This document shows, one piece after another, positions 25,701 to 37,060 of a stretch of DNA of 64,000 bases (position 1 is the first letter of the stretch; every line of letters starts with the position of its first letter). Location of the stretch: the NCBI GenBank assembly GCA_965112735.1, contig OZ218952.1, positions 2,728,001 through 2,792,000 of the forward strand, given 5' to 3'. A program made the translations under genes and the position numbers. The notes below the pieces were generated by a model. That model did no database searches and was not told the origin of the DNA. It saw nothing but the letters and a program-made list of their open reading frames with translations. Origin of the DNA: Phaeosaccion multiseriatum. Lineage: Eukaryota > Ochrophyta, other classes.

Positions 25701-27262
25701 AGGGAGCGAGTGAGTGGGTGAGTGAGTGATGGCGTGATTGACGAAACGACTCGATGGCTGTGAAAGGTCACGCTGAATGTGGTACGCGGAATGCAACGCT
25801 TCCTACCCACACGTAAGCCACACGTAAGCCACACGTAAGCCCCACGTCAGCCACACGTAAGCCACACGTAAGTCATACGTAAGCCACACGTAAGCCACAC
25901 GTAAGCCACACGTAAGCCACACGTAAGCCACACGTAAGCCACACGTAAGGCACACGTAAGCCCCACCTGCTCGCTGCAGCATTGGCTCTCCAAGAGTGAC
26001 AGCACGCTGTGACCCCTGTGACCTGAGTGCCCCTTCTGACTTCCCCTGGAGAGCCTCTGTTGTCCATGCTGCTGCCCTTGGGGCCGGTCATGGCCGTGGC
26101 CGTGGGCGCTGCTCAGGCTGCGCAGAAGCCTCTCCGACGACTGCAGAGTGGAGCCGTGGCGGACCTGAATCAAACGCACACACGCACACAGACGAAAGGG
26201 AGAAGGAGGGAAGTGAAGAGAAGGGAAGGGGAGGGGCAGGCACGGGACGGGACGGGAGGGAGGGGAGGGGAGAGGACAGGAGGGGAGGGGAGGAGAAAGG
26301 AGCAGGCGTAGAGTGGTGTGTAAGTGGCGAAGCAGCAGGCAGCAACATCGTAAGTGTGCGCGCACAGCGGAGGGGGTCACATGGGCACACGAGCATATAT
26401 CTATTATATTATATGGATATATAGGCAGGCAAACACACTTTGCTCAAGACCTACTTACTTTGCTCAATGCCTGGTCCACAGACTCGCTGCTGCCACTGCT
26501 GTCGCTCGTGAGCAGAGAAGCGGCACACCTCTCCACAGCGTCGGAGATGAACTTCACTCGGATCTGTTAGGCACGGCAAGAGGGGGGGCAGGGCAGAGGG
26601 GAGGGGGAGGGAGGGATGCGCGGACGGGGAGGCACATCGTTGAGTACGCGCTCTTAGGCCTCCCTCGTCGTGAGAAGATGGTATTGAATGATGCTGGATG
26701 GCATTGGATGGCAATAGATGGCATGGATGGCATGGATGGTATTGGATGGTATTGGATGGCACTGGTTGGTATTTCGTATTGGATGGCATTGGATGGCATG
26801 GACGGCATTGGATGGTATTGGATGGCATGGATGGCATTGGATGGTATTGGATGGCATTGGATTGCATGCTATCAGGCACGCAACCACCGACGGACGGATG
26901 GGGCAGATCGACTAACCTTTTCTGCCGCAAAGTTGAAGCACAGCTGCTGCAGGCCGTTGGAGTGTGTGCTTTCTCCTGCTGTATCATCAACTGCTGTTGC
27001 TGCTGCTGCTGTATCACCAACACCTACAGCTTCGGAGCCCCCCAAATCGAGTACTCCGATGGACATAACCCCTTCCGTGGCATTCTTCGGATAGTGTAGA
27101 GTAGAGATCTGCCCGGCCTCGTTGATCTGCGGTGTGGAATTGGAGAGGATTTGAGGGAAGCCTTGTCAGTCAGCAACTCGGCGGGTCACCCAGTCCGCCA
27201 GTCCGCCAGTCTCTCCATCACAAACACACACACACACACACACATGCACACACATACATGCA

Positions 27263-27307
<45 letters not shown>

Positions 27308-27693
27308 CTTGCTTACGACCCAGTCGAGCACCCTCTTGTATATGTCCATGGCAAGGGCATCGCGTGCCTCCACCGCCTGTGCCTCGGTCTTGGGCATGGT
27401 GAACACCGCAGACGAGGAGGTGTACCCAGAGGACAGGCCTCCTGAGGACATGCCTCCTGAGGACATGCCTCCCCCCCCTGCCTCGCCGCTTGCAGCGCCG
27501 CCACCTGCACGCATGCATGGCACACCGAGCGAAGCACAGGGGTTAGTGGAGGGAGCAGCAGTAGCATAAGCAGCAAGCAGCCGCCGCAGCAGCTTAAGCA
27601 GAGCAAGGATGATGATGGTGATGGTCATGAGAGATGGGAACATATGACGCCAAGGCCAATGCCGAGGAGTCAATACTCGCCAGGCCTTCCATC

Positions 27694-27730
<37 letters not shown>

Positions 27731-28530
27731 GCTCACCTTGCTCGGATGAAGTGAGCAAGTTTACTATGTCGTGTGGGCTGCAACCAAGCATATGGGCCGC
27801 TGCCTTGACCGGGGCCATACTGAGAATGTCCACAGTACCAAACGCGCGCTGAGAACAGAACGACAGGTAAGGTAACGAGGAGAGCAAACGTGGCCGGAGG
27901 GCGAGCGAGCGAGCGAACGGTTGCGGATGTACATGAAGGGGAGAGGACAGGGGACTGGATGAGTACGAGGCGATGAGGAGGGAGAGAGAGAGATAGGGGG
28001 TCGACAAATGAGAGGGGATGGTCAGGACCTTCCATGCTGTACTGTCTGCGTCGCCTCTGCACAGCCTGCACAGCAGCCGAGCCAACTAGTCTCCCCATCC
28101 ATCCACTGCCATCCACTGCTATCCAGCTTGCCTCCACTGCTCTCCCCAACCCCCTTCTTGCATGCCTCCACTGCCATCCATTGCCATCCCCCACCCCTCC
28201 CTACCTCCTGGTCGTCCTTGCCGAAGGTGCGCAGCTCCACGTTCCCGAGGTGCAGCACAGCCGCCAGCAGCTCCTGCACCAGTTGCTTCTCCGCCTCGGA
28301 GCAGTGCACGGCATCTGTGAGGGGCATCCGCAGGCGTATGGGTAGGCAGGCATGAGGGTATGGCAGGCAGGCAGACCGGCAGGCCGGCAGGCAAAGTAAG
28401 TGTCCACATTGGGCAATATAATGAAGAGAAATGGCGCTAGAGGGAGCGTTGCTTGAAAGGAGAGGCCACACCACTGCACGCCACTGCGCTTGAACGTAGA
28501 ATGGCCGCTCTTGTTGCGTCTCTCTCTCTG

Positions 28531-28571
<41 letters not shown>

Positions 28572-31121
28572 CCCCGTGGCCACCATCCCTCCCCCCTCGC
28601 CCTCTCTCCCTTGGCCACCATCTCTTATCCCTCACCCCTGACCCGTCACCCCTGACCCGTCACCCCTGACTCACCGAAGGCCTGCATGGTCCTGGCGAAG
28701 GCTTGTTGCCCGTTGGTGCGGTGGGGCACAGGCTGCTGGCCCTGGCTTGGATCCCATGATGGATCATCCTGAGCTTGGTGGGGTGTGCTCTGCTCTCCTT
28801 GCCCTCGCCGTTGCTCTTGCCGTTGCCCGTCCTGTGGCCCTTGACCTGTGCTCTCGTGCGGGAGTAAGTTTGTCTTGGTGTAGCGAAAGTCTTGCCACTG
28901 CTTGCCTTTGAGCAAGAGGCGTTCCTGTGAATACGACAGACAGATTACGGAATGAGGTGCACATGTATGAGTGTATATGCGGGGTCAGGGGGCGTGGGTG
29001 CGGTGGGTATCAAGTAGATGCTGAGGTAGAGAGACGAAAAGGGAGGGAACGACCAGGGGGAGGGGGAGAGAGAGATAGAGAGAGGGAGAGAGAGAAATAG
29101 AGGATAGGAGGGGAGTATAGGAGGAGGGAAGAAAACAACAGGCCGGCCACAGCCCACTATGAACAAAGGGAAGAGCTGCCCCTTGCCCATCTTGAATCTC
29201 TTACCTTGACGTCCTCCGGGGCGTGCAGCAGCTGGTACAGTATGTGGTAATTTGCCCCACTCGCCTTGCCGATGACCCGCCGGCGCTCGAAGGGTAGGAC
29301 GCTGGTGCGCACGCCGATGAGCTTGAGCGACTCCGAACAGAAGAGGAGCTTCCTCAGGCTGCCCACCCGGCTGCTGTTCCAGTTGGCCCCCTGTGTATGT
29401 ATGTGTGTGTGTGTGCGCGTGTGCGTGCGTGTGTATATATACGTATGTATGTATGTATGTGCAAGAATGTGTGTGTTTGTTGCCGGGAAAGTGATGACGA
29501 CAACTCCAAAGCCAGACTCAGACACACAGCCAACACGCCCCTCCTCGCCGCCAGCCCGCGCTTGGCCTCGCTACGCACCGTGCTAGCGTGAGCAAAGGCC
29601 TGCACGAGCGTGTTCGCGGCTCTAGTCTGGAGCCCAAACTGGGCAGCATCGGGGTCTCTGGTCCCGTCGTACGAGCCACGCGTGGTCGCCAGTCTGTGGA
29701 GATGCTGCAGGAGCAGAGCCGCGCTCTCGGTCTTGCCGGAGCCGCTCTCGCCGTGCAGGATGATCTGCGCCACAGCAGCAAGCAGCAGGAACAGTAGGAG
29801 GAGGAGGAGGAGGAGGAGGAGGAGGAGGAGGAGGAGGAGGGGGAGGAAGAAGCGGCGGTTTGAGATTATGGCCTTTGCCATAGAACAAGAGGGCATCGGG
29901 AACGTTCCGACTCAGTAGCCCATGCGCGAGGGAGAGCTCTCTGCCTTACCGTTTGGCTCTTTCGCTCCTCTACCATGCCCCAGTACACTCCAGCGCTAGT
30001 GCCTGGGGTGGATCGCCATGGAGGGGAGAGGAGGAAGGTGTGTTTCTCAGGTCAGAGGAGAGAATAGTATGCGCGCAAAACAGCCGATGGCAAACCACCA
30101 CTACTGGGACTTTGTCTGCGGCTAGGGTAGTGTTCAAGGGATGGGCCGACAGGGTAACTGTACAAGTGAACGCGTAAGTGCATTCTGTCTGGCGTGAGCT
30201 GTGCTTGCTTCACGTCCACTCTGTTACCGCCTACCGTACCGTAGAGATGAGGCTCAAGATCCACCGCGTTGAACTCAATGTACTGCTCCTGCGTGTTGTC
30301 TGTGAGGGATGGAGCAACAGTAGGAGGAAGGGGTGGGGGTTGGTGGAAGCCATGACCTCGGAGCACGCGCACACCACGCTGGAGACACCACTGTGCGCGA
30401 CTGCTGCGCGTCGCGAGCGAAAGAAAGTGAGAGAGAGGGAGACAATGGAGAGCACGACTCTCTCGCTGTTTTTTCACAGATGGCAGCGCGTGCAGTCAAA
30501 ACCCAAGTCTGCCCATTCATCCCTCGCAGCCTTCTCCGATAAGCCAAGTCAAGCCATGCTCTCTCCTCCTCTCCACAGTACAGCACCTGAGAAAAGGTCT
30601 CTCGCGTTCACTCCGGGGTGGGGCCTGACTGCAAGCAGGACCTGCCCCGTCAGTGTGTATGGCTTGCCGCGCATCCACCTCCTTCGCAGCACGTACAGGG
30701 CGCCTGCGGCGTGAAGGTGGGACAGCTCCACAAGATCAACCACGCCCGTCCCACGATTTGCTTCCTCGTCGTAGCCCTGCATCCCATCATCATCGGGGAG
30801 GCGCTTCGGTAACGCCTTTAAGCCCAGCTTGGAGAGGTCCACCTCCCGCTTCTTCGCTGATTGCTTGAACAGGCCACTACTACTCTGAGGCATGTCGCTG
30901 CCAAACCCCTCCCCCGTGGAGGCAGCGGGTCCATCTTCGACGGAAACGACATACACGCCTTTGGTCACACGCTTTTTCACTACTGCAGGGACCCAGCAAA
31001 GCTTTTCGTCCGGGACAAACACGCAGTTCTTTACGTTCACTGTTGCCTCGCTGCCACCTCTACCGCTCCTCTTGCGAGCGCTAGTCTGGCCTCCCTCGTC
31101 ATCTCTGCTGGTGTCGGTCAT
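19460..31121 (-). CDS. Myosin heavy chain with IQ, coiled-coil and C-terminal Tubby domain
   Basis: I trace 23 minus-strand exons: 31121-30587, 30299-30240, 30002-29950, 29764-29579, 29390-29205, 28924-28675, 28314-28205, 27848-27737, 27504-27308, 27126-26917, 26563-26459, 26164-25967, 25494-25330, 24662-24546, about 24210-24089, 23805-23762, 23078-22990, 22712-22244, 22061-21787, 21402-21051, 20763-20651, 20585-19976, 19819-19460. That is about 1,630 residues. Phase holds throughout except at the uncertain 24210 boundary; a motor exon may be missing between 25330 and 24662. Motor: [15 protein letters not shown]-loop GESGSGKTE, switch I NWNSSRVG, switch [38 protein letters not shown]. Then an IQ motif ([14 protein letters not shown]) and a Glu/Arg coiled coil. 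The tail is Tubby: [69 protein letters not shown]. Tubby domains bind phosphoinositides, so a membrane-cargo motor is likely. Confidence 0.85.
20148..20265 (+). repeat. (TTG)n array, coding poly-Asn inside the Tubby domain
   Basis: About 100 bp of TTG (AAC codons on the minus strand), followed by TTGTCG units coding Asp-Asn. It lies in exon 22 of the myosin gene, between the [10 protein letters not shown] strand and the last Tubby segment. Confidence 0.9.
20405..20530 (+). repeat. (GGCAGA)n hexamer array, coding Ser-Ala and Leu-Pro repeats
   Basis: Hexamer GGCAGA, read on the minus strand as alternating Leu-Pro and, after a GATATC interruption at about 20474 that shifts the frame, Ala-Ser. 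It lies in exon 22 of the myosin gene, within the Tubby domain. Confidence 0.9.
21494..21508 (+). repeat. Dispersed CAG-TTGGTGATA-CAG element, copy 4
   Basis: GTTGGTGATACAG plus flanking (CAG)n on both sides, in the myosin intron between 21403 and 21786, antisense to the gene. It is a noncoding copy. Confidence 0.8.
21666..21710 (+). repeat. (GA)n microsatellite in a myosin intron
   Basis: Pure GA for about 40 bp; on the transcribed strand it is a (TC)n tract. Confidence 0.9.
23190..23760 (+). repeat. (CCAT)n array of about 570 bp in a myosin intron
   Basis: CCAT units with scattered variants (CCAC, CTGCCAT every few units near the right end). It fills most of the intron between exons 23805-23762 and 23078-22990, which encode adjacent parts of the motor converter region. 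Long open frames across it (poly-HPSI, poly-GWMD) are repeat artefacts. Confidence 0.95.
24945..25320 (+). repeat. (CACT)n and (CGCA)n array next to a myosin 5' splice site
   Basis: About 350 bp, mostly CACT. On the transcribed minus strand it reads (GTGA)n/(AGTG)n and starts immediately after the donor GTGAGTGAG of exon 25494-25330, so it repeats the donor consensus. Confidence 0.95.
25803..25962 (+). repeat. 11-bp minisatellite ACGTAAGCCAC in a myosin intron
   Basis: About 14 copies of an 11-bp unit, nearly identical, between exons 26164-25967 and 25494-25330. Each unit has a GTAAG on the plus strand, antisense to the gene. Confidence 0.9.
26686..26872 (+). repeat. GGATGGCATT/GGATGGTATT minisatellite in a myosin intron
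   Basis: Units of 10-11 bp (ATTGGATGGC, ATTGGATGGT) between exons 27126-26917 and 26563-26459. Confidence 0.9.
26979..27021 (-). repeat. Dispersed CAG-TTGGTGATA-CAG element, copy 5 (tandem pair)
   Basis: On the minus strand (gene sense) GTTGGTGATACAG is followed by a CAG run and then a variant CAGTTGATGATACAG. It encodes [16 protein letters not shown] directly after switch II of the myosin motor. Confidence 0.85.
27225..27304 (+). repeat. (CA)n array in a myosin intron
   Basis: CA units with ATGCA interruptions; on the transcribed strand it is (TG)n immediately after the donor of exon 27504-27308. Confidence 0.9.
29783..29840 (+). repeat. (GAG)n array = (CTC)n tract before the P-loop exon
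   Basis: On the transcribed minus strand this is a (CTC)n pyrimidine tract about 20-70 nt upstream of the acceptor at 29765. Confidence 0.9.
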
Positions 31122-31587
31122 CCAGCTGCTGCTGCCAACACCGACCAGGGCCCCCCCTTCCTAGTTTCGGCTCCTCCTACTGCTCTTTCCTCCAGCCTTT
31201 TTGCTGCTGCCGCTGCAGTAGCAGCTGCTGCTCCAGGGTTCGTCCTCGGGACTCGACTCCAGCCCTACGCTTTCAATCACCTGTTGTTTTTAGCCCTATA
31301 TGGGGAGTGCGAAGAGCAGCCAGAATTTCTGTAACGTTACGATGCTTCTGTGTGAGTTTCAGCTCTCCGCCCCAAAATGGACGGAAAGTTCCTTCGATCT
31401 CTTCACCCCTGTTTTCCTGTCTTCATTTCCAGGACCCCCTCCTTCCGTATTTGTTGCAGAGAAGGTGAAGCGGAGCACGTCCGAGAAAGGAGAAACAGGA
31501 GGAAAGACATCCGAAGGCCAGAGCATAAAAATAAGACGTTTAGCGGCTGACTAAGGCCTTCAACAAGGGGTGGGAAAGAATTCAACA
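31122..31587. promoter_or_regulatory. Divergent promoter region between myosin and PLAC8-PrsW genes
   Basis: 466 bp between the two start codons. Both 5'UTRs and core promoters must fit here. No specific element is recognisable. Confidence 0.45.
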
Positions 31588-31890
31588 ATGAAAGAAATGA
31601 AGGACATGGACATGAATACGATAACAGATCATCCGAGCGCGGGCGCGGAGCCCGTGCCGGTGGTGGTATTGCCGGTGGGGGGGAGAGGGGGGGGCGGGGC
31701 AAGACCTGGAGTGGGTAACGTCGGCGTCCAGCGACAAACGGCACCTGGCACAGGCCGCTGGGCGTCAGATCTGTACGACTGCTCCTCAAGAGAAGAAGCA
31801 TGTAAGGACTGTGTCTCGAGATCCTCTTCTCCTTTCCCTCTCTCGCGCTCTCTCTCCCGCTCTTCTCTCCAGCTCTCTCTCATCTCTCTC

Positions 31891-31946
<56 letters not shown>

Positions 31947-32485
31947 TTCTCCTTCTCTCCTCTACTCGGCACCCTCTTTTATTGATTTTTTTTGCTCCGT
32001 TCAGGTTGGTGGTCTTGCTGGTGCCCAGTGCTGGTGTCCGCACGGACTTCGCAGCTGTTCGGTTTTGGATCTTCACCTGGTTACTTGTGCTTTTTCTTTT
32101 GTGCACTAGTTTTATACGTTCTTATGTTCTTAGTCTTCGGCATAGGCGCCATCTTCCTCTTCCCTGTCGGAGTCTGCGTGTAAGTACAAAGCTCTTGTGT
32201 CTACACAGAGAGGTCCACCCCGCCTGCCGTTCGTTCGCACCATCTCCCCTTGCACTTGTCTTGACCATCCCCTTCCCTCCCGGCTCACTCACTCCACCAT
32301 CAGAACTCGCGGCACGATGCGGTCGCGCATCCGCGAGGAGCGCCTGTCCATCCCCGGCTCTCGGCTGGAGGACTGCTGCCTCCATACCTTCTGCTGCCCG
32401 TGTGCGCTGGCCCAAGAGGCGAGGGAGGCGGAGGAGCACGACTTTCCCTTGATTGACTTTTGCTCTGGCCAGGTGCTCCAGGTGC

Positions 32486-32535
<50 letters not shown>

Positions 32536-34830
32536 GTGGTGTTTGTGTGTGTGTTTGTTTGTACACGTTGACAAGAAGGAATGGTGCATGCGGCATGTGG
32601 CAATTTCCCCCTCATTGCTACACACAAACTGTGTCTTGTCGTTGGGATTGACTCACAGAGGGCGACGCACTACCACTGCGATAGACCGCAAGACCTGTCT
32701 TGCTGCTTATTCTTGCTGCCCCCCCCCCCTCCCCACTTGTACGTGTGTACTGCGACACTCTACGCCACCAAAAGGTGGTGGAGGAGGGCCACGAGGAGAG
32801 GGCAGAGGAGGACGCCGGAACCACCCTCAAGGGGGAGTTTTCCAACCTGTCTTCCTTTAGCCGCCTCATCCTCGGCTTTTCGGGGGCGGTTTTCCTGCTC
32901 GCCATAGCTCTACTGGGTGACCTTGGCTCGACGTTGGTGCTGTTCCTCATGTTTGTACAGCCCTGCGTGGTGCTCTACTTCGTGTATTGGAAGAGCCATC
33001 GGAGGTGAGGGAGGGATGGCGAGCGAGAGATAGAGATGGAGAGAGAGAGAGACAGAGAGAGAGGTGTGGGGGATGGTAATTTTGTGTGTGTGTGTGTGTA
33101 CAAGGGTACGGGGATTGCACTTGGCTAGAGTCCGTTTGAGGGCAGGTGGTTCGCTAGGGAGTCAGCTTGATGGCGCCCACTCCTCCCCTCTCGATGAGGG
33201 CTCGATGGCAATAGATGGTGTGTGCTTGAGGCGAGGGGTGTCTTCGCTCTTCACCTGCATTTGGCTTGCAGCGATGAATAACATCAGCCCCCGCTACTGC
33301 CCCCCCCCCCCCACCTCCTCCTCCTCCTCCTCCTCCTCCTCCTCCTCCTCCTCCTCCTCCTCCTCCTCCTCCTCCTCCCTCCTGTAGAGACGCCGTGTTC
33401 GACATCGTAGTAAAGATGTTCGCCGTGGGCTTCTGGTGGACCTCGATAGCAACGTCCCTTCTGGAGGGCATTGTAATGCTCGTGTACACGCTCCTCGTGG
33501 GCCTCACCATGGGCGCCGGCGAAATTACACCTGACGGCGGCGATGGTGATGGAAGCACCCCCAGCGATGCGGCCGCCACTTTCTACCAGTGAGTGAGAGC
33601 TGTTGTACAAACGAACAGGCAGAATGTAATTCACATGGGTTTTCTTCTCCACTGGCTTTTTGTTATGGTCTGTCAGATGGTGGACCCCTTTTTGTGTGTT
33701 TCTTCATCTTTCGTCACCCCTGCACCTCGACCCTTGACCCGATGACCCTTGGCCCCTGATCCCCTCTGCTTGCCCCGCCTCTGCCGCCCCACCCCTTTGC
33801 CCTCCTCTGTGTTTCCTCCGCAGTGATCACCCCGTCCAAGCCGTCGTGTTCGTCTTCTTCTCTGCGTTTATCGTCGCTGCCACCATCGAAGAGGTGAGCA
33901 CGTGGGTAGAATTTGGGGGTGGGCGGATCCCCTCTCCCCTTTCCTCACCGCTGTACTCCTCCTCCTCCTCCTCCTCCTCCTCCTCCTCCTCCTCCTCCTC
34001 CTCCTCCTCCTCCTCCTCCTCCTCCTCCTCCTCCTCCTCCTCCTGTTCCTGTTCCTGTTCATCCTCCGCCCCCGCCTCCTCCTCCTCCTCCTCAGACGAT
34101 GAAGCACTTCATCGTGCGGTGCTGCAAATTTCATCATGCGCCGCGTAACCAGTACACCATTATCATTTACATGGTGGCCGGAGCGCTGGGCTTCGCCACC
34201 TTCGAGAACATTCTGTACGTCGAACATGCATACCTCTAGAATGCGCCATCTAGTGCCATGTAGTGCCAGCGGTTCCTACATGGTATAGTAGGACCAAGCC
34301 TGACCACCGAATGTATAGCTCTGCAGATGGGCCTTGTACTCCGTCCCTACTATACACCACACCGCCCCCCTCTCGTCCACTCCCTGTCCACTGCTCTCGC
34401 GCCTCACTCTTTTGCCCCTCTCTATGTGATGCCTTTCCCCACACGCATACGTGTCCCCTTTGCTTCCCTTCTCTTCTCTTGCCCCCCCCCTCCCCTCAGT
34501 TACGTGCTGCAAGCCAAGAAGGGAGATCTGTTCCCGCACTCGTCAGTCACTCGCTTCGAGACGGAGCTCTTCGTGCTGACCTTGCGTCTGCTTATGCCCA
34601 TTCATCCTATATGCGCCTTCATACAGGTGCGCGCGAGACGAGGCACTGAAACGCGCAGACGAAGGAGACGAGAGAGAGGAGGGGGAGGGGGGGCGGGGGC
34701 GGCAAAAGAAGTGTCTGAATGAACGCCTCATGCGGCGAGAGCGTTCGAGTGTTTGATGGTCTGTCTGCACGTACACTCCACTTAACGCATGTTGTTGTTG
34801 ATGACTTACGATAGCTCTGGTTTCTTCTTC

Positions 34831-34914
<84 letters not shown>

Positions 34915-35769
34915 CGTCGTCGTTGTTGTTGTTGTTATTGTTGCGTGCTGCTGTTGTGATTTCCATCTCGTCGGGCAGGGCATGAACACCGCCAAGCGGG
35001 ACCTTGAAGTGAAGAACGTTCGCTTGTTCCACATCCTCTTTCCGGCCATCCTCCTGCACGGCACTTTCGACTTTGTGCAGATGCTGCTGGGCGTCATCCA
35101 GGTGCGTATCACACTGCAATGCAGAGAGCGAATAGCCTACCCCAAAGCCCAGAGGCAGGCCAAGCCATGCTAAACCACGCTGAGTCAAGGCAAGGCAAGG
35201 CAAGGCAAGGCGCGCAGGCATATGAGTGCTTTCGTGGGGCGTGCTTTTGCTTCCGTGGGGTATGCTACGCTCGACCCAGTTCTTCCTCGCTTCTCCCACC
35301 TTTCCCCTCCTCCTGCTTTGTGCAGCAGAGAACGAAGCGAATCTGTTGACCCTCCCTGACACACGCTACGCTGAACAGGCTGTTCAATCGAGTCCAATCC
35401 CAACCCAGCCCCCCCCACACACACCGCCACCCTCTCCGCCTCTTGCTTGCCGTGGTGTGGTGATGTGGAAATGCCCTGCCTCCACAGGCGGCGCTGGGCA
35501 TCGACAGCCCGGCCCTCTCTATGTGCGGTATCTTCCTGGGCCTCTTCATCACGGTGGTATCCATCTACTGCGTGCGACAGAACTACAGAAAGCAGGAGGA
35601 GCGAATCCTCAACTCGGCAGTGTGGCAGAGGCTGGGGGACGTGGACGACGACGACGACAACGAGGAGGAGGAGGAGCAGGAGGAGGGCAGAGCGAAGCGA
35701 CGCGGGGCAGCAGCAGTAGCAGGAGGAGGAGGAGAAGGAGGAGGGTTCCCCCAGCGGAACATGATGTAA
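31588..35769 (+). CDS. PLAC8 domain fused to PrsW-like intramembrane protease
   Basis: Ten exons in phase (31588-31801, 32005-32179, 32304-32481, 32775-33004, 33388-33588, 33824-33893, 34096-34214, 34500-34626, 34979-35101, 35488-35769) give 572 residues. The first true ATG is 31588. Residues about 70-170 match PLAC8: CWWSCWC, a hydrophobic segment, then GSRLEDCCLHTFCCPCALAQEARE. After two or more membrane segments comes a PrsW pattern: EE at 355-356 followed by TMKH (E-E-x-x-K, K359), GFATFEN at 388-394, an H431 in LLMPIHP, and HGTFDF at 465-470. In PrsW, the paired Glu, the EN motif and two His residues form the active site within the membrane. An acidic then basic low-complexity tail ends the protein. 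PLAC8 proteins have roles in membrane and metal or size control; the joint role is unknown. Confidence 0.82.
31895..31943 (+). repeat. (CT)n tract in intron 1 of PLAC8-PrsW gene
   Basis: Pyrimidine-rich on the sense strand within intron 31802-32004, upstream of the acceptor. Confidence 0.85.
33301..33378 (+). repeat. (CTC)n array ending at a 3' splice site
   Basis: C-run then about 24 CTC units, running directly into CCTGTAG, the acceptor of the exon at 33388. Confidence 0.92.
33956..34043 (+). repeat. (CTC)n array near a 3' splice site
   Basis: About 28 CTC units, then CTGTTC units and further CTC up to CCTCAG, the acceptor of the exon at 34096 that carries the PrsW T-M-K-H motif. Confidence 0.92.
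34831..34944 (+). repeat. (TTG)n array in an intron
   Basis: About 100 bp of TTG with a short TCG interruption between exons 34500-34626 and 34979-35101. Confidence 0.9.
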
Positions 35770-37060
35770 GAGTAAAACCCTGGGTGGGCGGACACACCCG
35801 TTACCCGTTTAGCGGACATCGCCTACCCCCCCCCCCCCTTTTTCTTCTTTAGTCACTACTGGCCTGCACTTGCCTCCCTGTCTTGGCCCTGCCTCTTACG
35901 AACACATTGCCACCTTTAGAAGTCGGAAGTACGTTAATTATTTGATATTATTACGTACGCAACCCTCGATATTCACCCCTCTTCTTCCCCTCCCTCCTGG
36001 GGCGCTTCAGCGCTCTGCCCGCTCGAGACTTGGCACCCCGATGTCGTCGTTCTCCTCTTGCCCTCTATCTCCTTCGCCTGATTGTTTGGCCTCTCCTTCG
36101 TCCACCGGTACGCCTGTTCCCTCCTCCTCCTGCATCCTGCATCGCCTCCAGCGCAGCGCCGACCGACTGTCTTCGCCTCCCTCTTTGCTCATGACGCTCT
36201 CGGCCCGTCGCAGCCATCATGTTGTCCGGCCATTGCAATGGGGGCAACGCTGTAGCCGGAACAGCAGCGGCAGCAGAGGCCATGAGCAGGCCGAGGAATG
36301 TTTTTCTGGGGTGTTATTACTTTTAGTACCTTACGTAAGTACCCTACGTAAGGGAATTGGGTGTCTGTCCGCTGGGGAAATGGCCCCCCCTCGCTCCCCC
36401 CCCCCCCTTTTTCCCACTTTCCAGAGGTGCGTGTGACTTTCTGCTCAGCGTCCAGAGTAGCCATAGGCAAGGGAGGCACAATAAAGCCATCAGAACCTCA
36501 AACAACCTGTATCCTTCGGAGTTTTAGCGGCAAAACCGATTAGCTGTCCGTTCACCCAGGTTATACTCTGTTTAAGTCGTTCTTTCAAATCCTCGCCAGA
36601 CGAGAAGTAGAGCGTTCTCGGCTGAGGGTTTCCGGTGAGACGTGTGGCGCGATCCAACTAGCGAGGAGCCATCACACAGGCGATCAGGGGGAAGGAAGCC
36701 AAGGAGGTGCCCCGAGGGGGCGAGATGCACGATGGGCAATGCCGTTGGCCAAACCCCCGTTTCCAGAGCCTTGGAGGCCTCCCAACGTTCTCCCTGTGGT
36801 GGGCATGAAAGCTCAAGCTGACATGCGGCGACCTTCAGAGCGTCAAACCCCAAGCGCTGATTGCTGCGATTGCTGCGATTGTTGCGATTGTTGCGGGCGC
36901 AGATAGACCCTGGTCGGTCGCTTTTGGGCTACACGGACTTATGCGTGGGGGTTTCCCCCTCCTCCTGGCTGGTTGTATGATCGAATGGTCAGGGAGAAAG
37001 CAGGAAGAAGCCTTGGCCCTCATCATTGCCTTATTACATGGCTTTCCCCCAGAACCTGGA

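Noticed and set aside
25803-25962. Regular direct repeats resembling a CRISPR array
   Set aside because: The units are contiguous 11-mers without spacers, in a eukaryotic intron. The arrays at 43398, 47958 and 62462 fail for the same reason.
31570-31587. Start of the PLAC8-PrsW gene at 31570
   Set aside because: The codon is GTG; the first ATG is at 31588.
36572-36853. Minus-strand 93-codon frame with ordinary composition
   Set aside because: No ATG context, partner exon or recognisable motif; likely chance.
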